NCBI RefSeq assembly: GCF_904849725.1
Contig: NC_058519.1
Span: forward strand, 27,793,874-27,857,873
From: Hordeum vulgare subsp. vulgare
Lineage: Eukaryota; Streptophyta; Magnoliopsida; Poales; Poaceae
DNA length: 64,000 nucleotides
Direction of reading: 5' to 3'
Numbering within the stretch: position 1 is the first letter of the stretch; each line of letters starts with the position of its first letter. This document shows positions 56,791-64,000 of this stretch, in pieces. The translations under genes were made by a program, and so were the position numbers. The notes beneath the pieces are model-generated. The model had not been told where the DNA came from. It ran no database searches and worked only from the letters and a program-made list of their open reading frames with translations.

Positions 56791-59700
56791 TACATGTTAT
56801 TGATGTGTACCTCACAACTCTCGTAGTAGTGCATGGGTATTTGATACCAGTTCTGTTACTCACATTTGCAACTCGAAACAGGAACTGTGGAATAAACGAA
56901 GCCTGGCGAAGGATGAAGTGACGATGTGCGTGGGAAATGGTTCCAAGGTTGATGCGATCGGTGTCGGCACGGTCTCACTTCAATTACCATAGGGATTAGT
57001 TATGAACTTAAATAATTGTTATTTAGTGCCTGCGTTGAGCAAGATTATTATATCTGGATCTTGTTTATTGCAAGACGGTAGCTTATTTAAGTATGAGAAT
57101 AATGGTTGTTCTATTTATATGAGTAATATCTTTTATGGTCATGCACCCAATGTGAGGGGTTTGTTCATATTGAATATCGATTGTGATGACACTCATATCC
57201 ATAGCATTGAGACCAAAAGATGTAGAGTTAACAATGATAACGCCACTTTCTTGTGGCACTGCCGCTTAGGTCATGTTGGTGCTAAGCGCATGAAGAAACT
57301 CCATGCTGATGGACTTTTGGAGTCACTACTTGGATTTGAATCACTTGACACATGCGAACCTAGCCTCATGGGCAATATGACAAAGACTCTGTTCTCCGTA
57401 ACAATGGAGCGTGCAACTGACTTATTGGAGATCATACATACTGATGTGTGCAGACCAATGAACATAGAGGCGCACGGCGGATTTCGTTATTTTTTCACCT
57501 TCACTGACGATTTAAGTAGGTATGGTTATATCTACTTGATGAAGCACAAGTCTGAAATGTTTGAAAAGTTTAAGCAATTTTAGAGTGCAGTTGAAAATCA
57601 TCGTAGCAAGAAGATCAAATTCCTACGATCTGATCGAGGGGGAGAGTATCTGAGTTATGAGTTTGGTGCTCACTTAAGACAATGTGGAATTGTTTCACAT
57701 TTGACACCACCTGGAACACCACAGCGTAATGGTGTGTCTGAACGTCGTAATCGTACTTTGTTATATATGGTGCGATCTATGATGTCTCTTACCGATTTTC
57801 CATTATCGTTTTGGGGCTATGCATTAGAGACAACTACATTCACTTTAAATAGGGCACCATCAAAATCCGATAAGACGACACCATATGAGCTATGGTATGG
57901 CAAGAAGCCAAAGTTGTCGTTTCTTAAAGTTTGAGGATGCGATGCTTATGTCAAAAAGCTTCAGCCTGAAAAGTTGGAACCCAAAGCAGAAAAGTGTGTC
58001 TTCACAGGTTACCCAAAAAAGAAACTTGGGTATACCTTCTATATCAGATCCGAGGGCAAAGTGTTTGTCAGTAAAAACGGAGCTTTGTTGAGAAAGAGTT
58101 TCTCTCGAAAGAATTGAGTGGGAGGAAGATAGAACTTGATGAGGTTACAGAACCTCTGCTTCAACAAGATGGTGGCGCAGGGCTGAAAGAAATTTCTGTC
58201 GAGGTAACATCAGTTGAACAGGAAGCTAATGATGATGATCATGAAGCTTCAGATCAAGTTACTGTCGGACCTCGTAGGTCGACAAGAGCACGTACTACTC
58301 CCAAGTGGTTTGGGAATCCTGTCTTGTCTATCATGTTGTTAGACAACAATGAGCATGCGAGTTATGGAGAAGCAATGGTGGGCCCAGATTCCAACGGATG
58401 GTTAGAAGCCATGAAATCCGAGATAGGATCTATGTATGAAAACAAAGTGTGGAGTTTGGAAGTATTACCTGAAGGTCGCAAGGCTATTCAGAACAAATGG
58501 ATCTTTAAGAAGAATACAGACACGGACGGTAATGTGACCGTTTATAAAGCTCGACTTGTGGCAAAGGGTTTTTCACTAGTTCAAAGAGTTGACTACGATG
58601 AGACATTCTCACCCGTATCGATGCTTAAGTCCGTCCGAATCATGTTAGCAATAACTGCATTTTTCGATTATGAAATTTTGCAGATGGATGTCAAAACGGC
58701 GTTCCTTAACAGGTTTCTTAAGGAAGAGTTGTATATGATATAACCCGAAGGTTTTGTCGATCCAGAGAATGCTGACAAGGTGTGCAAGCTCCAGTGATCC
58801 ATTTATGGACTCGTGCAAGCATCTCATAGTTGGAATCAACACTTTGATGAGGTGATCAAGGCGTTTGGGTTTATACAAGTTTTTGGAGAAGCTTGTATTT
58901 ACAAGAAAGTGAGTGGGAGCTTTATAGCATTTCTAAAATTATATGTGGATGCCATATTTCTGATTGAAAACAATGTGGGGTTTTCGGAAAGCATAAAGGA
59001 TTACTTGAATAAAAGTTTTTCAATGAAAGACCTAGGAGAAGCTGCTTACATATTGGGCATAAAGATCTATAGAGATAGGTCGAGGCGTCTGATAGGTCTT
59101 TCACAAAGCACATACCTTGGTAAAGTTTCGAAGAAGTTGAAGATGGAACAATCCAAGAAGGGGTTCGTGCCTGTGTTACAAGGTATAAAGTTGAGTAAGA
59201 CTCAATGTCCAGTAATGCAGAAGATAGAGAAAAGATGAGTGTCGTCCCCTATGCTTCAGTCATAGGGTCTATCATGTATGCAATGCCGTGCATAAGACCG
59301 CATGTCAGCCTGGCCATAAGTATGGCAGTCATGTCTCAAAGTGATCCAGGAGTGAAACACTCAGCGACGGTCAAGAATATTCTGAAGTACCTGAAAATGA
59401 CTAAGGAAAATTTTCTCGTTTACGGGGGTGACGAAGAGCTCATCGTAAAGGGTTACGTCGATGCAAGCTTTGACACTGATCCGGATGACTCTAAGTCGCA
59501 AACCGGATACATATTTGTTTTTAACGGGGGTGCGGTAAGCTGGTGCAGTTCCAAGCAAAGCGTCGTAGCTGATTCTACATGCGAAGTGGAGTACATAGCT
59601 GCCTCAGAGGCGGCCAAGGAGGGTGTCTCGATGAAGCAGTTCATGTGAGATCCTGGAGTAGTGCCAAGTGCACTGGATCCAATCAAGTTGTTCTGTGACA

Positions 59701-59900
59701 ACACTGGTGCCATTGCTCTAGCCAAGGAACCAAGGTTTCACAAAAAGACCAGACACATAAAGCGATGCTTCAATGCCATCCGCGATTACATCAAGGAGGA
59801 AGACATAAATATTTGAAAGTGCACACGGATCTGAATGTTGCAGATCCGCTGACTAAACCTCTACCACGAGCGAAGCATGAACAACACCAGAACTGTATGG
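56791..59900 (+). pseudogene. Copia pol (integrase, reverse transcriptase, RNase H), broken
   Basis: GAG-pre-integrase HCRLGHVGAKRM at about 57262, integrase core with TFTDD, RSDRGGEY and NGVSERRNRT (the D,D,E residues are visible), reverse transcriptase from about 58390 ([27 protein letters not shown]), and RNase H (SWCSSKQSVVADSTCEVEY). Stops occur at 57581, 57932, 58741, 58795 and 59646. Several fit CAA to TAA, TGG to TGA or CGA to TGA changes. The catalytic YVDD box reads YVDA (about 58940), so reverse transcription is lost as well. Order gag-IN-RT-RH defines Ty1/copia. The protease region (56800-57000) is too degraded to call. Confidence 0.85.
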
Positions 59901-59974
59901 GTGTTAGTTTCATTACATTGTAAATCAGATGAAGATGTGAGACTAGATTATTGACTCTAGTGCAAGTGGGAGAC

Positions 59975-60360
59975 TGTTGGAAATATGCCCTAGAGGCAAT
60001 AATAAAATAGTTATTATTATATTTCCTGTTTCAAGATAATCTTTTGTTATCCATGCTATAACTGTATTGAATGGAAACATAAATGCATGTGTGGGTATAT
60101 AGACAAAACTGTGTCCCTGGTGAGTCTCTAGTTCACTAGCCTGCTGATCAAGGATGGTTAAGGTTTTCCAGCCGTAGAAAATGTTGTCACTTGATGACGA
60201 GATCACATCATTAGAAGAATGATGTGATGGACAAGACCCAAACTATGAAGGTAGCATATGATCATGTCATTTTGTTGCTATCATTTTTTGCATGTCAAGT
60301 ATTATTCATACCTATGACCATGAGATCATGTAATTTACTGAGACCGGAGGAATACCTTGT
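59975..60360 (+). repeat. 3' LTR (5' part) of the plus-strand copia element
   Basis: Begins TGTTGGAAATATGCC after the polypurine tract and runs 386 bp before the minus-strand copia LTR begins at 60361. The rest of this LTR would lie right of the inserted element, outside the window. Confidence 0.85.
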
Positions 60361-62122
60361 TGTTGGGTAACGTAGCATAAATTCAAAAAATTCCTACGCA
60401 TATTCAGATCTTCCTATGGAGAGACCAGCAACGAGAGAGAGGTGAGTGCATCTTCATACCTTTGAAGATCGCCAAGCGGAAGCGTTGCTAGAACGCGGTT
60501 GACGGAGTCGTACTTGCGGCGATTCAGATCGCGGTGTGATTCCGATCTAGTGCCGAACGACGGCACCTCCGCGTTCAACACACGTGCAACCCGGTGACGT
60601 CTCCCGCACCTTGATCCAGCAAGGAGGAGGGAGAGGTTGGGGAAGCTCTCCGGTAGCACGACGGCGTGGTGTCGATGGAGAGACGAGGTCTCCCGGCAGG
60701 GCTTCGCCAAGCACCGTGGGAGGAGGAGGAAGGAGGGGAGCAGGGCTGCGCCGAGAGGAGAAGAAAACCGTGTCCCAAACAGCCCCAAACCCCTCTCTAT
60801 TTATAGGAGGAGGGGAGGAGGGTGCCACCCCTAGGGTTTCCCCCTAGGTGGTGCGGCAGCCCACCCAGTTGGGAGGTGTGGCGGCTAGGGCAGGGGGAGG
60901 GGGTGGCGCACCCCTTAGGTGGGCCTTAGGCCCACCAGCGCCAGGGTTTCCCCCCTTCTCTCCCTCCTGCGCCTTGGGCCTCTTGTGGGAGGCACACCAA
61001 CCCACTTTGGGCTGGTTGCCCTCCCTCTTTTGGCCCATGCTACCTCTTGGGCCTGGTGGCTCCACCGGGACCATTTCCGGTGGTCCCGGTGGTCCCGGTA
61101 CGCTACCAGTGACGCCCGAAACATTTCCGGTGTCCAAAACCATCCATCCTATATATCAATCTTTACCTCCGGACCATTCCAGAGCTCCTCCTGACGTCCG
61201 GGATCTCATCCGGTACTCCGAACAACTTTCGATAACCTCATATAACATTTCCCTATAACCCTAGCATCATCGAACCATAAGTGTGTAGACCCTACGGGTT
61301 CGGGAAGCATGCAGACATGACCGAGACGCTTTCCGGCCAATAACCATTAGCGGGATCTGGATACCCATGGTGGCTCCCACACGTTCCGCGATGATCTCAT
61401 CAGATGAACCACGATGTCAAGGATTCAATTAATCTCGTATACAATTCCCTTTGTCTGTCGGTATAGAACTTGCCCGAGATTCGATCGTCAGTATCCCTAT
61501 ACCTTGTTCAATCTCGTTACCGGTAAGTCTCTTTACTCGTTCCGTAGCAAGTCATCGTGTGACTAACTCCTTAGTCACATTGCCCATGATGATGTTCTAC
61601 CGAGTGGGCCCAGAGATACTTCTCCGTCACACGGAGTGAAAAATCCCGATCTCGATTTGTACCAACCCAACAGACACTTTCAGAGGTACCCGTAGTGCAC
61701 CTTTATAGTCACCCAATTACGTTGTGACGTTTGATACACCCAAAGCACTCCTACGGTATCCGGGAGTTGCACAATCTCACGGTCGAAGGAAAAGACACTT
61801 GACATTAGAAAAGCTTTAGCATACGAACAATACGATCTAGTGCTATGCTTAGGATTGGGTCTTGTCCATCACATCATTCTCCCAATGTTGCGATCCCGTT
61901 ATCAATGACATCTAATGTCCATGATCAGGAAACCATGATCATCTATTGATCAACGAGCTAGCCTACTAGAGGCTTGCTAGGGACACATTGTGATCTATTT
62001 ATTCACACATGTATTACTGTTTCCTGTTAATACAATTATAGCATGAACAATAGACGATTATCATGAGCAAGGAAATATGATAATAACCATTTTATTATTG
62101 CCTCTAGGGCATATTTCCAACA
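60361..62122 (-). repeat. 3' LTR of the minus-strand copia (WIS/Angela type)
   Basis: On minus it starts TGTTGGAAATATGCCC at 62122 and ends ...TACGTTACCCAACA at 60361, 1762 bp, with TATAAATA on minus at 60798-60805. It is more complete than the plus-strand LTR and lies in opposite orientation to it. Confidence 0.88.
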
Positions 62123-62154
62123 GTCTCCCACTTGCACTAGAGTCAATAATCTAG

Positions 62155-63480
62155 TTACATTGTGATGTATCGAACACCCATAGCATTATGGTGTTGATCT
62201 TGTTTTGCTCGAGGAAGAGGTTTAGTCAACGGGTGTGCAATATTCAGATCCGTGTGTACTTTACAAATATCTATCACTCCACTCTGGACATGGTCTTGGA
62301 TGGAGTTATAGCGGCGTTTGATGTGCTTGGTCTTCCAGTGAAACCTGGGCTCCTTGGCTATTGCAATGGCCCCAGTGTTATCATAGAAGAGCGTCATTGG
62401 ACCCGACGCGCTTGGAACCACTCCAAGGTCGGTGATGAGCTCCTTCATCCAAATTCCTTCATGAGCCGCTTTTGAAGCAGCTATGTAATCCGCTTCACAT
62501 GTAGATGCTGCCACAACTTCTTGCTTGCCGCTGCACCAGCTCACTGCCCCACCATTAAAAACATCTACGTATCTGGTCTATGACTTAGAGTCATCCGGAT
62601 CTGTGTCAAAGCTAGCATCGACGTAACCCTTTACGAAGAGCTCTTCGTCACCTCCATAAACGAGAAACATCTCCTTAGTCCTCTTCAGGTACTTAAGGAT
62701 ATTCTTGACCGCTGTCCAGTGTTCCATACCGGGATCACTTTGGTACCTCCCTACCAAACTTATGGCAAGGTTTATATCAGCTCTGGTACACAGCATGGCA
62801 TACATTAGAGAGCCTACGGCTGAAGCGTAGGGGACATTACTCATCTTCTCTCTATCTGCTGCCGTGGTCGGTGACCGAGTCTTACTCAATCTCATACCTT
62901 GCAAAACTGGCAGGAACCCTTTCTTTGAGTTTTATCTATCTCTATAGATCTATCTCTATAGATCTTGATGCCTAATATGTATGCAGCTTCTCCAAGGTCC
63001 TTCATCGAAAAACTCTTGTTCAAATAGGACTTTATGCTCTCCAACATCTCTATATTATTCCCCATCAATAATATGTCATCCACACACAGTACGAGGAAAG
63101 CTACAAAGCTCCCACTCATATTCTTGTACATACAGGCTTCTCCGTAAACCTGTATGAACCCAAACGCTTTAATCACCTCATTGAAGCGAATGTTCCAACT
63201 CCGAGATGCTTGCACCAGCCCATAGATGGAGCGCTGGAGCTTGCACACTTTGTTAGCACCGTCAGGGTCGACAAAACCTTCTGGTTGCATCATATACAAC
63301 TCTTCCTTAAGATTCCCGTTAAGGAACGATGTTTTGACGTCCATTTGCCAAATTTCGTAATCATAAAAGGCGGCAATTGCAAACATGATTCAGACTGATT
63401 TCAGCTTTTCTACGGGAGAGAAAGTCTCTTCGTAGTCAACTCCTTGAATTTGTTGAAAACCCTTTGCGACAAGTCGAGCT
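62155..63480 (-). pseudogene. Reverse transcriptase/RNase H remnant of the minus-strand copia
   Basis: The RNase H part (62544-62155) reads SWCSGKQEVVAASTCEADY and ends in a YITM tail. The middle part (62904-62578) and the reverse-transcriptase part (63386-62892) have [25 protein letters not shown] and an intact CVDDILL catalytic box. A TGA at 63388, a small tandem duplication ('ctatctctatagat' twice, about 62937-62966) and a stop at about 62578 break the frame. It is better preserved than the plus-strand copy, as expected of the younger inserted element. Confidence 0.82.
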
Positions 63481-63512
63481 TTATAAACAGTTGCTACTGC
63501 AACAAAAGACCT

Positions 63513-64000
63513 TCCAACGACGCCAGAAACAAGCGTGTTGACGGGAGACTATTTACTCCTCAACAACGGCACCAGGAATCCTTCTGCTACGGCTACGCCT
63601 TTAGGGACTTCCTTGGAAAATATGCAAAGGATTCCCTCGTGGCCTTGGCTCCTTGCGTTGGTGTTCCCTCGAAGCGGAAAGGGTGATGTAGCACAGCGGC
63701 GGTATGTATTTCCCTCAGTTTTGAGAACCAAGGTATCGATCCAGTGAAGGAGAATTCAAGTACCTGCACAAACACAAAGAGCTTGCACCCAACGCTATGA
63801 AGGGGATGTCAATCCCTTATACATTGTTTGCAAAGTGAGAACTGAAAGCAAGAAGAAACAAAGCAAAGTAAAAGTGAAAGCGGAAACGATAGTTGTGAAT
63901 AGACCCGGGGGTCATAGTGTTCACTAGTGGCTTCTCTCATGAAAGCAAGTAGACGGTGGGTGAACGAATTACTGTCGAGCAATTGATAAAACCGCGCAAA
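63513..64000. mobile_element. Fragment of another LTR retroelement (LTR edge)
   Basis: Contains 'gggagactatttactcctca', 'caccaggaatccttctgc', 'ttccctcagttttgagaacc' and 'aaggtatcgatccag', phrases I know from Triticeae gypsy LTRs. The orientation and family are not certain. No domain-bearing ORF is present. It runs off the window. Confidence 0.5.

Larger units (their letters stand above)
50792..60360 (+). mobile_element. WIS/Angela-type copia retrotransposon (5' LTR end to 3' LTR start)
   Basis: Order on plus: end of the 5' LTR (50792-51019), primer site, long leader (51034-55941 with a solo LTR inserted), gag, integrase, reverse transcriptase, RNase H, a polypurine tract (caagtgggagac, 59963-59974) and the 3' LTR start TGTTGGAAATATG at 59975. 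This is Ty1/copia order. The 5' LTR is cut by CACTA 3 on its left and the 3' LTR by another copia at 60361. Coding regions carry many stops. Confidence 0.88.
60361..63512 (-). mobile_element. Minus-strand copia retrotransposon inserted in the copia 3' LTR
   Basis: A complete LTR (60361-62122) in reverse orientation, then the reverse complement of a polypurine tract and RNase H and reverse-transcriptase sequences running leftward. Homology stops near 63512, inside the region upstream of the reverse-transcriptase core, where different LTR-type sequence begins. The 5' part is therefore cut off or displaced. Confidence 0.8.

Noticed and set aside
60584..61258. Pro/Gly-rich ORFs in the minus copia LTR
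   Set aside because: They lie wholly inside an LTR and are known composition artefacts of WIS/Angela LTRs.

Overview
The window is a piece of a large, repeat-dominated grass genome, most likely Triticeae (wheat, Aegilops, barley or rye). The evidence is family recognition: WIS/Angela-type copia LTRs starting TGTTGGAAATATGCCCTAG, CACTA elements with CACTA...TAGTG ends, a Sukkula-like large retrotransposon derivative (LARD) with about 5.1-kb LTRs, a gypsy LTR starting TGATACGTCTC, and a Tat-lineage gypsy with an antisense gene. I see no ordinary host gene, rRNA, tRNA or CRISPR array. Every recognisable coding region belongs to a transposable element, and nearly all carry stops or frameshifts. 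|| Layout: 1-21190 is a minus-strand Sukkula-like array, LTR(partial)-internal-LTR-internal-LTR, with an 8.5-kb repeat unit. 21191-38189 is the right part of CACTA element 2, split by a Helitron (21810-33146) that itself carries a complete CACTA element 1 (23002-32565, 3-bp duplication TAT). 38190-42167 is the 3' part of a plus-strand Tat-type gypsy with an antisense multi-exon gene and its 3' LTR. 42168-47315 is a minus-strand gag-protease gypsy with its 5' LTR at 45868-47315. 47316-50791 is the 3' part of CACTA element 3 with a Ulp1-like protease gene. 50792-60360 is a plus-strand WIS/Angela-type copia, interrupted in its leader by a solo LTR related to the first family (51836-55484). 60361-about 63512 is a minus-strand copia inserted in the 3' LTR of the previous one. 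63513-64000 is a fragment of another LTR retroelement. || The boundaries read as one nested stack. The copia 5' LTR holds CACTA 3, which holds the gag-protease gypsy, which holds the Tat element, which holds CACTA 2. CACTA 2 holds both the Sukkula-like array and the Helitron, and the Helitron holds CACTA 1. That is seven layers, and positions 1-50791 all appear to sit inside the copia 5' LTR. The left halves of the outer elements would lie left of the window. || Functionally, CACTA 1 carries the standard gene pair (TNP2 transposase plus a Transposase_24-type accessory gene) with only a few lesions. The Sukkula-like element is non-coding and would need proteins from another gypsy element. The rest is decaying sequence. 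The most notable items are the recent 8.5-kb tandem array, the antisense gene in the Tat element, a 211-bp fold-back in the CACTA 1 leader, and a sevenfold 0.4-kb repeat in CACTA 2 that is single-copy in CACTA 1.
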